From Microbacterium sp. BH-3-3-3 (GTDB taxonomy: Bacteria > Actinomycetota > Actinomycetes > Actinomycetales > Microbacteriaceae): a DNA stretch of 64,000 bases. A program made the translations under genes and the position numbers. Each line of letters starts with the position of its first letter. Positions within the stretch are counted from its first letter, which is position 1. Shown in pieces: positions 38,136 through 46,929 of the stretch. The notes under the pieces were generated by a model. It was not told the origin of the DNA and did not search any database. It saw only the letters and a list, made by a program, of their open reading frames with translations. The DNA lies in contig NZ_VEFS01000001.1 of assembly GCF_007679045.1 (NCBI RefSeq), positions 615,520-679,519 of the forward strand. The letters are read 5' to 3'.

Positions 38136-38686
38136 CGGGCGTCTCCTTCTGCGGGGTCGGCGTGCGCGGGGTCGGCGTGCGCGCTGCCCGCCGGCGCCGA
38201 GGCGGTCACGAGCTTCACGAACACATCGCCTTCGGCGACCGCCACCGGGTGCACGGCCACGGTCAGCGATTGCTTGCCCTGCGTGTCGAGGCACGCGCCG
38301 GTGCGCAGGTCGAACACCTGCTTGTACATGGGCGAGGCCACGGTGGGCACTCCCCCGCGGTCGCCGACGATCCCGCGCGAGAGCACCGCCGCTCCGCTGA
38401 ACGGGTCGATCTGGTCGGTCGCGAAGATTCGCCCGTCGAACGTGCGGAACAGTGCGATCTGCCGGTCGCCGAGCAGGGCCGCCGCCCCGCGCTCGACGAG
38501 CAGGTCGTCGATGCGGCAGACGCGGATCCAGCCGTTGCCCGCCGCCGCCTGCGCGTCGGGAGCGAGAGCGGAGCCTGGCGTCATGGCCGGGGTCCCGGCA
38601 TCCGGAGTCGCCCCGCATGCCACGGAGGCCGAACCCGTCGTCACGGCCGAGGCCCCGGCATCCGGAGTCGTCTGCATCAGGGTCAT
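38132..38686 (-). CDS. nirD: nitrite reductase (NADH) small subunit with low-complexity ends
   Basis: NirD is the Rieske-fold partner of NirB in assimilatory NADH nitrite reductase, which reduces nitrite to ammonium. The core (residues about 50-160) shows WIRVCRIDDLLVERGAAALLGDRQIALFRTFDGRIFATDQIDPFSGAAVLSRGIVGDRGG and VASPMYKQVFDLRTGACLD. It lacks the Rieske Cys/His ligands, as NirD does. At 184 residues it is longer than the usual 105-120 because of an Ala/Thr/Pro-rich N-terminus with an internal duplication (TPDAGASAVTTGSA and TPDAGTPAMTPGSA) and a C-terminal HADPAHADPAEG. It overlaps nirB and cysG by 4 bp each. Confidence 0.92.
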   Translation of the reverse strand: MTLMQTTPDAGASAVTTGSASVACGATPDAGTPAMTPGSALAPDAQAAAGNGWIRVCRIDDLLVERGAAALLGDRQIALFRTFDGRIFATDQIDPFSGAAVLSRGIVGDRGGVPTVASPMYKQVFDLRTGACLDTQGKQSLTVAVHPVAVAEGDVFVKLVTASAPAGSAHADPAHADPAEGDAR

Positions 38687-41340
38687 GACCGCACCGCCAG
38701 CGTCGTGCCACCGATGAGTACCGCGCCCGACGCGCGTTCCTCAGCCGTGGCGGGTCGGGCCTGGCCGCGCTCGGCGACATAGGCGAGCGAGGGGTCGGCC
38801 TTCTCGGGCGCGTTGACGAAGCTCTGGAAGCGCTTGAGCTTCTCGGGGTCGGCGAGGGTCGCGGCCCACTCGTCTTCGTACGCGTCGATGTGGGATGCCA
38901 TGGCCCGGTCGAGATCGCCGGCGATGCCGAGCGTGTCGTCGAACACGACACCCTTCAGCGCCTCGAGTCCGCCCTCGTACTCCTCGACCCAGGGGGCGGT
39001 GCGCTGCAGCCGGTCGGCGGTGCGGATGTAGAACATGAGGAACCGGTCGATCGCCCGGAGGAGCCCCTCGTCGTCGAGGCCCTCGGCGAACAGCACCGCA
39101 TGACGCGGGGTGAAGCCGCCGTTGCCGCCGACGTAGAGGTTCCAGCCGGCCTCGGTCGCGATCACCCCGATGTCCTTGCCGCGGGCCTCGGCGCACTCGC
39201 GCGCGCAGCCCGAGACGCCGAACTTGAGCTTGTGCGGCGAGCGCAGGCCCCGGTAGCGCAGCTCGAGCTGCACGGCCATGCCGACCGAGTCCTGCACGCC
39301 GTAGCGGCACCAGGTCGAGCCGACGCACGACTTCACGGTGCGCAGCGACTTGCCGTAGGCGTGGCCGGATTCGAAGCCGGCGTCGACGAGACGCTTCCAG
39401 ATGTCGGGCAACTGGTCGAGGCGGGCGCCGAACAGGTCGATCCGCTGCCCTCCGGTGATCTTCGTGTACAGCCCGAAGTCGCGCGCGACCTCGCCGATCA
39501 CGACCAGCCCCTCGGGCGTGATCTCGCCACCCGGAATGCGCGGGACGACGCTGTAGCTGCCGTCGCGCTGGATGTTGGCCATCACGTGGTCGTTCGTGTC
39601 CTGCATCGTCGCGAGCTCGCCGTCGAGCACGTGCCCCGAGTAGAGGCTGGCGAGGATGCTCGCGAGGGCCGGCTTGCAGATGTCGCAACCGCGGCCGGTG
39701 CCAAAGCGCTCGACGATCGAGGTGAAGGTGCGCAGCCCCGAGACCCGGACGGCGTCGAACAGCTGCGCCCGGGTGAACGAGAAGTGCTCGCAGAGTCCGT
39801 TCGAGACTTCTTTTCCGGATGCCGCCAGCTCGGTCGCCACGAGCTTCTTCACGAGCGTGAAGCACGAGCCGCACGCGGCCCCGGCCTTGGTGCAGGCCTT
39901 GACCTCGGCGGCATCCGCGCACTGGTGTTCGGTGACGGCCTCGCGCACGGTTCCGGCGGTGACGCCGTTGCACGAGCAGACGATCGCGTCGGCGGGCAGG
40001 TCGCCCTGCGGGGCCGGGGCGAGGTCGGAGGGCATGAGGTAGGCCGCGGGGTCGCCGCCGAGCGCGCGACCGATCAGCGGACGCAGCGAGGTGTACGCCG
40101 AGGCGTCGCCGACCAGGATGCCGCCGAGAAGCGTCCGCGCGTCGTCGCTCAGCACGAGCTTCTTGTAGACGCCCGACACCGGGTCGGCATAGGTGACGTC
40201 GAGGGCGTTCGGCGTCTCGGCGAACGCGTCGCCGAAGCTCGCGACCTCGACGCCCGAGAGCTTGAGCTTGGCCGAGGTGTCGAAGCCGGGGAAGGCCGCT
40301 TGGCCGCCGAGCAGGCGGGTCGCGGCGACCTCGGCCATCGCGTAGCCGGGGGCGACGAGGCCGATGCACTGCCCGTCGAAGCTGGCGACCTCGCCGATCG
40401 CCATGATCGCGGGATCCGAGGTGTCGCAGCCCTCGTCGATCACGACGCCGCCGCGGGCGTCGACCCGCAGCTCTGCCGCACGGGCGAGCTCGTCGCGGGG
40501 CCGCACGCCGACCGTGAAGACCACGATGTCGACGGCCTCCCACGTGCCGTCGCGCAGCTCGAGGCCGCACACGGCGCCGGTCTTGTCGGCATCCACCCGG
40601 GTCGTCACCGAGCTCGTGCGCACCTCGATGCCGCGCGCTTCGATGAGCCGCTGCAGGGTGCGCGCCCCGCCCAGGTCGAGCTGCGCCGACATGAGGCGCT
40701 CGTTCGACTGCAGCACGAACGGCGAGACACCCTCGGCCTGCAGAGCTCCCGCGGCCTCCAGTCCGAGCAGACCGCCGCCGACGACCGCGCCGCGCAGGGG
40801 CCGGCCGAGCTGGGCCGAGCGCTTCGCGACCCACGCCCGCATCGCCGCGACGTCGTCGAGCGTGCGGTAGACGAAGCAGCCCTGGTGGTCGAAGCCGTCG
40901 AGGGCCAGGCGCGCCGCGAACGAGCCGGTCGCCAGCACGAGGCGGTCGTACGCGTGCGTCGACCCTCCGGCCGTGGTGACGGTGCGCGCCGCGCGGTCGA
41001 TCGCCGTGACGCGGGCGTCGGTGCGCACCCGCACCCGGTCGTGCTCGAGCACGGCGGGGTCGAGGGCGAGGTCGTCGGGGGTCTTGCCGCTGAAGTAGCC
41101 GGTGAGGCCGACGCGGTCGTACGGGCCGCGGGCCTCGTCGCCCAGCACCGTGACTGACCAACGGCCGTCGGTGTCGCGGCTCGTGAGGCTCTCGACGAAG
41201 CGGTGGGCCACCATTCCCGCACCCACGACCACGACGGATCCGGATGGAGCGGGGTGGAGCATGCCGTCACCGTACGCGGCGGACTTTGCCGAGGCGTCAG
41301 CGGCGTGTTTCGTTCCGGTTGCGGGGTTCGAGCGGGCCAT
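38683..41340 (-). CDS. nirB: nitrite reductase (NADH) large subunit
   Basis: An 885-residue FAD, 2Fe-2S, 4Fe-4S and siroheme enzyme that reduces nitrite to ammonia with NADH. Residues about 30-330 form the FAD/NADH oxidoreductase (SVVVVGAGMVAHRFVE, AVVGGGLLGLEAAGALQAEG). Residues about 450-505 form the BFD-like 2Fe-2S domain (IVCSCNGVTAGTV, then ACTKAGAACGSC). Residues about 590-850 form the sulfite/nitrite reductase repeats with siroheme-cluster cysteines (TVKSCVGSTWCRYGVQDS and GVSGCARECAEARGKDIGV). ATG 41340 was chosen because a TAGCGT -10 lies exactly 6 nt upstream. A second possible start is Met27. It heads the nitrite reduction and siroheme operon. Confidence 0.96.
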   Translation of the reverse strand: MARSNPATGTKHAADASAKSAAYGDGMLHPAPSGSVVVVGAGMVAHRFVESLTSRDTDGRWSVTVLGDEARGPYDRVGLTGYFSGKTPDDLALDPAVLEHDRVRVRTDARVTAIDRAARTVTTAGGSTHAYDRLVLATGSFAARLALDGFDHQGCFVYRTLDDVAAMRAWVAKRSAQLGRPLRGAVVGGGLLGLEAAGALQAEGVSPFVLQSNERLMSAQLDLGGARTLQRLIEARGIEVRTSSVTTRVDADKTGAVCGLELRDGTWEAVDIVVFTVGVRPRDELARAAELRVDARGGVVIDEGCDTSDPAIMAIGEVASFDGQCIGLVAPGYAMAEVAATRLLGGQAAFPGFDTSAKLKLSGVEVASFGDAFAETPNALDVTYADPVSGVYKKLVLSDDARTLLGGILVGDASAYTSLRPLIGRALGGDPAAYLMPSDLAPAPQGDLPADAIVCSCNGVTAGTVREAVTEHQCADAAEVKACTKAGAACGSCFTLVKKLVATELAASGKEVSNGLCEHFSFTRAQLFDAVRVSGLRTFTSIVERFGTGRGCDICKPALASILASLYSGHVLDGELATMQDTNDHVMANIQRDGSYSVVPRIPGGEITPEGLVVIGEVARDFGLYTKITGGQRIDLFGARLDQLPDIWKRLVDAGFESGHAYGKSLRTVKSCVGSTWCRYGVQDSVGMAVQLELRYRGLRSPHKLKFGVSGCARECAEARGKDIGVIATEAGWNLYVGGNGGFTPRHAVLFAEGLDDEGLLRAIDRFLMFYIRTADRLQRTAPWVEEYEGGLEALKGVVFDDTLGIAGDLDRAMASHIDAYEDEWAATLADPEKLKRFQSFVNAPEKADPSLAYVAERGQARPATAEERASGAVLIGGTTLAVRS

Positions 41341-41346
41341 GCCCCG

Positions 41347-41352
41347 ACGCTA
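41347..41352 (-). promoter_or_regulatory. -10 element, leaderless start of nirB
   Basis: TAGCGT on the minus strand, then CGGGGC, then ATG 41340. There is no Shine-Dalgarno. This supports the long NirB N-terminus and a leaderless operon transcript. Confidence 0.58.
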
Positions 41353-41447
41353 GGCAGCCGAGGTTTCTCCCGCCCTCGCGCCCGCGTTACCCCCGGCGAA
41401 CGTTTCTCTCACGCGGGCGCGGGCCCGGTGTGAGGTTTGCGCCCACC

Positions 41448-41690
41448 AAGGTGGCTGAGCCTGTCGAAGCCACCGCGAGCCCCGCGGCGCCCACCAAAGT
41501 GGCTGAGCCTGTCGAAGCCACCGCAACCCGCAGACAACCCCGGCCCTTCGACAAGCTCAGGGACCTCCGCCAAGGTGGCTGAGCCTGTCGAAGCCACCGC
41601 AACCCGCGCGGCGCCCAGCGAGGTGGCTGAGCCTGTCGAAGCCACCGCAACCCGCAGACAACCCCGGCCCTTCGACAAGCCCAGCGGCTC
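41448..41690. repeat. palindromic repeat array R4
   Basis: Four type A units (starting near 41450, 41501, 41574 and 41622) and two type B units (near 41546 and 41669, the last one degenerate: AAGCCCAGCGG). The linkers CGCAACCCGCAGACAACCCCGG and CGCGGCGCCCA recur. It fills the space between the nirB promoter and the stop codon of the Ddn-like gene, so no room for a gene is left. Confidence 0.92.
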
Positions 41691-41692
41691 CG

Positions 41693-42130
41693 TCAGTCGA
41701 CCGGCTCCAGCACGAACAGCTCGATGCGGCGGTCGGTCTTCTTCTGGTACTCGTCGTAGTCGGGCCAGACCTCGGTCGCGTAGCCCCACCACTCGTCGCG
41801 CTCAGCGCCCTCGGCCTGGTGCGCGTCGTACTCCTTCTTCACGTCGCCGTCCTGCAGGGCGACGCGGGGGTTCTTCACGAGGTTGAAGAACCACGCGGGG
41901 TGCTCCGGGGCGCCGCCCTTCGACGCCACGACCGCGTACTTGCCGTCGTGCTCGACGCGCATCAGGGCGGTCTTGCGCAGGCCGCCCGTTTTGGCGCCGA
42001 CGGTGGTGAGGACGATGATGGGTACGCCCCGCATGTCGGCGGACTCCTTGCCCCCCGTGGCTTCGAACGTCTCCGCCTGCTGACGGGCCCATTCGCTGGT
42101 GCTGGGTAGATACTCTCCTGAGAGTGACAT
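41693..42130 (-). CDS. F420-dependent nitroreductase family (Ddn-like) protein
   Basis: A 145-residue split beta-barrel protein of the deazaflavin-dependent nitroreductase family, widespread in Actinobacteria that make coenzyme F420. The family core reads [111 protein letters not shown], here cited by its segments [18 protein letters not shown] and [13 protein letters not shown]. Relatives reduce quinones or nitro compounds. The natural substrate is unknown. It lies divergent to the purine permease, and its stop is embedded next to repeat array R4. Confidence 0.9.
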   Translation of the reverse strand: MSLSGEYLPSTSEWARQQAETFEATGGKESADMRGVPIIVLTTVGAKTGGLRKTALMRVEHDGKYAVVASKGGAPEHPAWFFNLVKNPRVALQDGDVKKEYDAHQAEGAERDEWWGYATEVWPDYDEYQKKTDRRIELFVLEPVD

Positions 42131-42197
42131 AGCTCACACGATACGTCGGCGTCTTCCCCCTCCGGTCTAGCCCCTCCCCCTTTTTCCTGGAGCCTTC

Positions 42198-43649
42198 ATG
42201 AGCGCTTCTGCTCCCGAGACCACGACCGTTCCCGCACCGAAGAACCGTCTCGATAAGTTCTTCGAGATCACCGCGCGCGGCTCGACCGTCGGCGCGGAGG
42301 TCCGCGGCGGCGTGGTCACCTTCGTGACGATGGCCTACATCGTCATCCTCAACCCGATCATCCTGTCGGGCACGCCCGACGTCGCCGGCAACGCCCTCGG
42401 CTTCACGCAGGTCGCCGCGGTCACCGCCCTCACCGCGGGTGTCATGACGATGCTCTTCGGCCTCGTGACCCGGTTGCCGTTCGCCTTCGCCGCGGGCCTG
42501 GGCATCAACTCGTTCCTCGCGGTCGGCATCGTGGGCGAGGTCACCTGGCCCGAGGCCATGGGGCTCGTCGTCATCAACGGCCTGATCATCGTGCTGCTCG
42601 CGGTCACAGGCCTGCGCCGCATGATCTTCGAGGCCGTGCCCCTCGCGCTGAAGACGGCGATCACGGTCGGAATCGGCCTGTTCATCGCCTTCATCGGCTT
42701 CGTCGACAGCGGCCTGGTCACCTCCACCGGCCTGAGCTCTCCCCCGGTGGGCCTCGGCGTCGGCGGCTCGATCGCCACGATTCCGACCGCCCTGTTCGTG
42801 CTGACCCTCGTCATCACCGCCGTGCTGCTCGTGCGCAAGGTCAAGGCCGCGCTGCTGATCGGCCTGCTCTCGGGCACCGTCATCGCCGTCATCGTCGAGG
42901 CGGTCGCGGGTCTCGGTGTCAAGGCCGACGGCAACGCCGGCGGCTGGGGTCTGACCGTGCCGACCCTCCCCGCGCAGTGGGTGAGCCTTCCCGACCTGTC
43001 GCTCGTCGGCCAGGTCGACCTGGCAGGCTCGTTCGGCCGCATCGGCATCCTCGCCGCCCTCATGCTGGTGTTCACGCTCGTGTTCACGAACTTCTTCGAC
43101 GCGATGGGCACCATGACCGGCCTATCGCGCGAGGCGGGACTCGCGGCTCCCGACGGCACCTTCCCGCGCCTGCGCTCGGCGCTGGTGATCGAGGGCATCG
43201 GTGCTGTGGCCGGAGGCGCAACCTCGTCGTCGTCGAACACGGTGTTCATCGAGTCGGGCTCCGGCATCGGCGAGGGCGCCCGCACGGGCCTCGCCAACGT
43301 CGTGACGGGAGCACTGTTCCTGCTGGCGATGTTCTTCACGCCGCTGACCAGCATCGTGCCGAGCGAGATCGCCGCCGCGGCGCTGGTCATCGTGGGCGCG
43401 CTGATGATGGCGCAGATCCGCCACGTCGACCTTTCCGACCTGTCGGTGCTGATCCCGGTGTTCCTCACGGTCACCGTCATGCCGCTGACCTACTCGATCG
43501 CCAACGGCATCGGCGCGGGCTTCGTCAGCTGGGTGCTGATCCAGGCCCTCTCGGGTCGCGCGCGTCGAGTCAGCCCCCTGCTGTGGATCGTCGCCGCCGG
43601 CTTCGTGGTCTTCTTCGCCCGCGGCCCGGTCGAGGCTCTGCTCGGCTGA
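42198..43649 (+). CDS. NCS2 family purine permease (AzgA/GhxP type)
   Basis: A 483-residue proton-coupled nucleobase transporter with about 12-14 hydrophobic segments. The AzgA-type signatures are EVRGGVVTFVTMAYIVILNP near residue 35, PFAFAAGLGINSFLAV, NFFDAMGTMTGLSREAGL (helix 8 motif) and GAVAGGATSSSSNTVFIESGSGIGEGARTGLANVVTGALFL (helix 10 region). Relatives carry adenine, guanine and hypoxanthine, so it likely salvages purine bases for growth when purH-type synthesis is costly. ATG 42198 has TGGAG 6 nt upstream. It is a single gene closed by a strong terminator. Confidence 0.92.
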   Translation: MSASAPETTTVPAPKNRLDKFFEITARGSTVGAEVRGGVVTFVTMAYIVILNPIILSGTPDVAGNALGFTQVAAVTALTAGVMTMLFGLVTRLPFAFAAGLGINSFLAVGIVGEVTWPEAMGLVVINGLIIVLLAVTGLRRMIFEAVPLALKTAITVGIGLFIAFIGFVDSGLVTSTGLSSPPVGLGVGGSIATIPTALFVLTLVITAVLLVRKVKAALLIGLLSGTVIAVIVEAVAGLGVKADGNAGGWGLTVPTLPAQWVSLPDLSLVGQVDLAGSFGRIGILAALMLVFTLVFTNFFDAMGTMTGLSREAGLAAPDGTFPRLRSALVIEGIGAVAGGATSSSSNTVFIESGSGIGEGARTGLANVVTGALFLLAMFFTPLTSIVPSEIAAAALVIVGALMMAQIRHVDLSDLSVLIPVFLTVTVMPLTYSIANGIGAGFVSWVLIQALSGRARRVSPLLWIVAAGFVVFFARGPVEALLG

Positions 43650-43666
43650 GGTTCGATTCCCCTCGG

Positions 43667-43700
43667 AAGGGTCCGGATGCCGCGGCATCCGGGCCCTTTT
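43667..43700 (+). terminator. intrinsic terminator of the purine permease gene
   Basis: AAGGGTCCGGATGCC (43667-43681), a GC spacer and GGCATCCGGGCCCTT form a 15-bp stem with one mismatch or wobble, followed by TTCC. It contains the GGATGCC/GGCATCC pair. Confidence 0.88.
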
Positions 43701-43751
43701 CCGTCGCTGCCGCAGGGCGGGGCGCGCGGCAACCGCCCCACCGCACCGAAG

Positions 43752-43784
43752 CCGCACCCGTTTGCTCAGACCGCACCCGTTTGC
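43752..43784. repeat. 14-bp direct repeat
   Basis: CCGCACCCGTTTGC occurs at 43752-43765 and again at 43771-43784, separated by TCAGA. It lies in the spacer between two terminators; no function is apparent. Confidence 0.7.
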
Positions 43785-43888
43785 CGCCCATCCGATAGTC
43801 CTCGACGACCGAGTGCGTCCTCACGCGGTCCGCCCCGTCGCCCGCCCGCGTCCGCGCCCGCCCCGCCCGGCACGACGGACACGCGAAA

Positions 43889-43916
43889 GGGCCCGGATGC
43901 AATGGCATCCGGGCCC
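43889..43916 (-). terminator. terminator of sucCD
   Basis: GGGCCCGGATGC (43889-43900) pairs with GCATCCGGGCCC (43905-43916) around AATG, 15 nt beyond the sucD stop. On the minus strand it is followed by TTTCGCG. Confidence 0.85.
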
Positions 43917-43931
43917 CGCAGAGAGTGCTGC

Positions 43932-44834
43932 TTACAGGCTCTCGATGATCTCGCGCATCAGGGCGGCAGCCTCGGACGGCGTCTTGCCGACCTTGACGCC
44001 GGCGGCCTCGAGGGCCTCCTTCTTCGCCTGAGCGGTACCGGCCGAGCCCGAGACGATGGCGCCGGCGTGGCCCATGGTCTTGCCCTCGGGAGCGGTGAAG
44101 CCGGCGACGTAGCCGACGACCGGCTTGGTGACGTTGGCCTTGATGAAGTCGGCGGCACGCTCTTCGGCGTCTCCACCGATCTCACCGATCATGACGATGG
44201 CCTTGGTCTCGGGGTCGGCCTCGAACGCCGCCAGGGCGTCGATGTGCGTGGTGCCGATGACCGGGTCGCCGCCGATGCCGATGGCGGTCGAGAAGCCGAG
44301 GTCGCGCAGCTCGAACATCATCTGGTAGGTCAGGGTGCCCGACTTCGACACGAGGCCGATGGGTCCCTTGCCGGTGATGTTCGCGGGCGTGATGCCCACG
44401 AGCGCCTCGCCGGGCGTGATGATGCCGGGGCAGTTCGGACCGATGATGCGGGTCTTCTCGCCCTTTGCCTTCGAGTACGCCCACGCCTCGGCGGTGTCGC
44501 CGACGGGAACGCCCTCGGTGATCACGACGAGCAGGGGGATCTCGGCGTCGATGGCCTCGACCATCGCGTCCTTGGTGAAGGCCGGGGGCACGAACGCGAT
44601 CGACACGTCGGCGCCGGTCTCGCGGATGGCCTCTTCGACCGACGCGAAGACGGGCAGCTCGACGTCGTTGCCCGACGCGTCCTGGTGCGAGACCGTGGTG
44701 CCGGCCTTGCGGGCGTTCACGCCACCGACGACCTGGGTGCCGGCCTTGAGCATGAGGGCGGTGTGCTTGGTGCCCTCACCGCCGGTGATGCCCTGGACGA
44801 TGACCTTGGAGTCCTTGTTGAGGTAGATAGACAT
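43932..44834 (-). CDS. sucD: succinate--CoA ligase, alpha subunit
   Basis: A 300-residue subunit of succinyl-CoA synthetase, which makes succinate and ATP or GTP in the TCA cycle. The N-terminal CoA-binding Rossmann domain begins [47 protein letters not shown]. The ligase domain has [86 protein letters not shown], here identified by [12 protein letters not shown] and [10 protein letters not shown], and the phosphohistidine region [13 protein letters not shown]. It is cotranscribed with sucC, 35 nt upstream. One palindromic repeat occupies that gap. Confidence 0.97.
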   Translation of the reverse strand: MSIYLNKDSKVIVQGITGGEGTKHTALMLKAGTQVVGGVNARKAGTTVSHQDASGNDVELPVFASVEEAIRETGADVSIAFVPPAFTKDAMVEAIDAEIPLLVVITEGVPVGDTAEAWAYSKAKGEKTRIIGPNCPGIITPGEALVGITPANITGKGPIGLVSKSGTLTYQMMFELRDLGFSTAIGIGGDPVIGTTHIDALAAFEADPETKAIVMIGEIGGDAEERAADFIKANVTKPVVGYVAGFTAPEGKTMGHAGAIVSGSAGTAQAKKEALEAAGVKVGKTPSEAAALMREIIESL

Positions 44835-44847
44835 GTTCTCTTTATCC

Positions 44848-44872
44848 GGTCCCTGAGCTTGTCGAAGGGTTA
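44848..44872. repeat. single type B palindromic repeat between sucC and sucD
   Basis: GGTCCCTGAGCTTGTCGAAG followed by GGTTA is a solitary type B unit of the repeat family seen in arrays R1-R4. It fills most of the 35-nt sucC-sucD gap and its last bases run into the sucC stop codon (44870-44872). Confidence 0.88.
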
Positions 44873-46033
44873 GGCGTTGGCCAGTTCGGCGGCCTTGTCG
44901 GCGCCCTCGTCCATACCGGCGGCAAGGGTGACGAGCGGGTGGTTGGCGGCGGCGAGGATCGCGCGACCCTCTTCGACCTGGTTGCCGTCGAGGCGCACGA
45001 CGAGCGGCTTGGTGGCGGTGTCACCGAGGATCTCGAGGGCCTTGACGATGCCCTCGGCCACGGCGACGCACGAGGTGATGCCACCGAAGACGTTGACGAA
45101 GACGCTCTTGACCTGCTCGTCGCCGAGGATGACGTCGAGGCCGGCGGCCATGACGGTCGCCGAGGCGCCGCCGCCGATGTCGAGGAAGTTGGCGGGCTTG
45201 ACGCCGTTGTGCTTCTCACCGGCGTACGCGACGACGTCGAGGGTCGACATGACCAGGCCCGCGCCGTTGCCGATGATGCCGACCTGACCGTCGAGCTTGA
45301 CGTAGTTGAGGTCGTGCTGCTTGGCCTTGGCCTCGAGCGGGTCGGCGGCGTCCTTGTCTTCGAGCGCCTCGTGGTCGGGGTGACGGAAGCCGGCGTTCTC
45401 GTCGAGCGAGACCTTGCCGTCGAGGGCGATGATGTCGCCGTCTTCGCTCTGGATGAGGGGGTTCACCTCGACGAGCGTGGCGTCCTCGCCCTTGTAGACG
45501 TTGAAGAGCTTGACGAAGACGTCGGCCACCTTGGGGGCCAGCTCGTCGTCGAACTTCGCGGCCTTGGCGATCTCGAGGGCCTTCTCGGGCGTGATGCCCT
45601 CGATCGGGTCGACCTCGATGCGCGCGAGCGCCTCGGGACGCTCGACGGCGAGCTCTTCGATCTCCATGCCGCCCTCGACGCTCGAGAGCGAGAGGTAGGA
45701 ACGGTTGGCGCGGTCGAGCAGCACCGAGAAGTAGAACTCCTTGGCGATGCGGGCGCCGGCGGCGACCATGACGCGCTTGACGACGTGACCCTTGATGTCG
45801 AGGCCGAGGATGGCCTGGGCCGCCTCGAACGCCTCGTCGGGGTTCTTCGCGACCTTCACGCCGCCGGCCTTGCCGCGGCCTCCGGTCTTGACCTGAGCCT
45901 TGACGACGACGACACCGCCGAGCTTCTCCGCGGCCGCCTTCGCCTCCTCAGGGGTGTCGGCGATGATGCCGGCGAGTACCGGCACCTCGTACTTTTCGAA
46001 CAGATCACGTGCCTGGTACTCGTAGAGATCCAC
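44870..46033 (-). CDS. sucC: succinate--CoA ligase [ADP-forming], beta subunit
   Basis: A 387-residue nucleotide-binding subunit of succinyl-CoA synthetase. The ATP-grasp domain covers residues about 1-230 ([72 protein letters not shown]). The C-terminal ligase domain shows [55 protein letters not shown] and [21 protein letters not shown] 46033 was chosen because the family starts MDLYEYQA and GAAGGA lies 8 nt upstream; the longer in-frame extension is not conserved. A near-palindrome shared with icd lies about 53 nt upstream. Confidence 0.96.
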   Translation of the reverse strand: MDLYEYQARDLFEKYEVPVLAGIIADTPEEAKAAAEKLGGVVVVKAQVKTGGRGKAGGVKVAKNPDEAFEAAQAILGLDIKGHVVKRVMVAAGARIAKEFYFSVLLDRANRSYLSLSSVEGGMEIEELAVERPEALARIEVDPIEGITPEKALEIAKAAKFDDELAPKVADVFVKLFNVYKGEDATLVEVNPLIQSEDGDIIALDGKVSLDENAGFRHPDHEALEDKDAADPLEAKAKQHDLNYVKLDGQVGIIGNGAGLVMSTLDVVAYAGEKHNGVKPANFLDIGGGASATVMAAGLDVILGDEQVKSVFVNVFGGITSCVAVAEGIVKALEILGDTATKPLVVRLDGNQVEEGRAILAAANHPLVTLAAGMDEGADKAAELANA

Positions 46034-46077
46034 GGACAATCCTTCGCTGGGCGATCGGTGGTGGGAGGAGGCGAACT

Positions 46078-46093
46078 CTCTCGATATCAAGAG
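46078..46093. promoter_or_regulatory. candidate operator upstream of sucCD
   Basis: CTCTCGATATCAAGAG is a 16-bp palindrome with a single mismatched pair, centred about 53 nt upstream of the sucC GTG. It matches CTCTTGATGTCGAGAT upstream of icd. A TTGTCG hexamer 17 nt upstream of GATATC would put the operator over the -10 region. Confidence 0.6.
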
Positions 46094-46234
46094 ATCTTCG
46101 CCAGTCGACAACCCTACTAGACGGGGCTGGAGCCCCCCGACCCCTGCCCCTTCGATGGGAGGGGGTTCCCGGATGCCGCCGTGGCCGGCAGAACAGAGAA
46201 CTCAGGGTTACAGCGACGGCACGCGGGCGCCGGC

Positions 46235-46429
46235 TCACTTTTTCGGACGCACCACGAACCACGCGATGACCGCGCCGATGATTCCGAGGAACAGGCCGAT
46301 CGAGATGCCGAATCCGACCCCGATCGAGGGCACGAGCAGTCCGATGAGCGGCCCGGCGATGATGCCGACGACCACCCCGATGATCACGTACCGCGCCAGC
46401 CCCGCGTCGCCCGCTGCGTTGTCCGCCAT
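46235..46429 (-). CDS. small two-segment membrane protein
   Basis: A 64-residue protein: MADNAAGDAGLARYVIIGVV, then hydrophobic segments of about 17-20 residues (GVVVGIIAGPLIGLLVPSIGV and FGISIGLFLGIIGAVIAWFVV), and a basic RPKK end. The two glycine-rich segments probably form a helical hairpin in the membrane. No function can be assigned. Codon use is as in its neighbours. It follows the frameshifted VOC gene (stop 46483) in the same direction. Confidence 0.7.
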   Translation of the reverse strand: MADNAAGDAGLARYVIIGVVVGIIAGPLIGLLVPSIGVGFGISIGLFLGIIGAVIAWFVVRPKK

Positions 46430-46482
46430 GCCCCGACCATAGCGACGCCGGCGGGCGGGAGGCAGAGCTTGACGGATGCCGC

Positions 46483-46876
46483 TCACCCCGGGTTGTGCAT
46501 GAATTCGATGCGGATACCGTCGACGTCTTCGACGAACGACGCGTAGTACGTCGGCGTGAACCGGGGGTACTCCTTGGGTTCGCGCACGGCCGTCCATCCG
46601 GCATCCAGGGCTAAGGCGTGCATGCGGTCGACTTCGGCGCGCGAGGCGACGGCGAACGCGAGGTGCTGCCACCCGACCCGCCCGTGTTCGTGGGGGCCGG
46701 ATGCCGTGTCCCGGGCCGGCAGCACGATGAATTCGGTCTCGCCTTCGGCGTACCACGTGGGCCCCGTTGCCGCCATCGGTGCGCTCGAGCCCGAGAGCGG
46801 TGAGGATCGGATCGAACTGCGCGATCGCGCGATCGACGTCGGAGACGCTGACACTCAGGTGATCGAAGAGGGGCAT
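46483..46876 (-). pseudogene. VOC family (glyoxalase-like) protein, frameshifted
   Basis: Two frames together encode one vicinal-oxygen-chelate protein of about 130 residues. The start MPLFDHLSVSVSDVDRAIAQ to ERTDGGNG is in the frame of ATG 46876. The rest, PTWYAEGETEFIVLPARDTA through GWQHLAFAVASRAEVDRMHAL to IRIEFMHNPG, is in another frame. The switch falls at a GGGG run (CCCC at 46762-46765 on the plus strand); removing one G restores AAC GGG CCC ACG TGG (N-G-P-T-W) and a full-length protein. It is therefore either a recent 1-bp insertion or a homopolymer sequencing error. Metal-ligand positions (H6, H in QHLAF, E in RIEF) are present, so an intact form would look functional. Confidence 0.85.
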
Positions 46877-46929
46877 GCGCCTAGTCTGGCCAGGACCTCC
46901 GACATCGCCACCTCCGGGAGCCTCGAACC

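Noticed and set aside
41403..41792. Frames over repeat array R4
   Set aside because: They are translations of type A and B repeats and overlap the Ddn-like gene in another frame.
43490..43908. Minus-strand frames over the 3' end of the purine permease and the following spacer
   Set aside because: They cross two strong terminators, overlap a well-supported membrane-protein gene and have no recognisable content.
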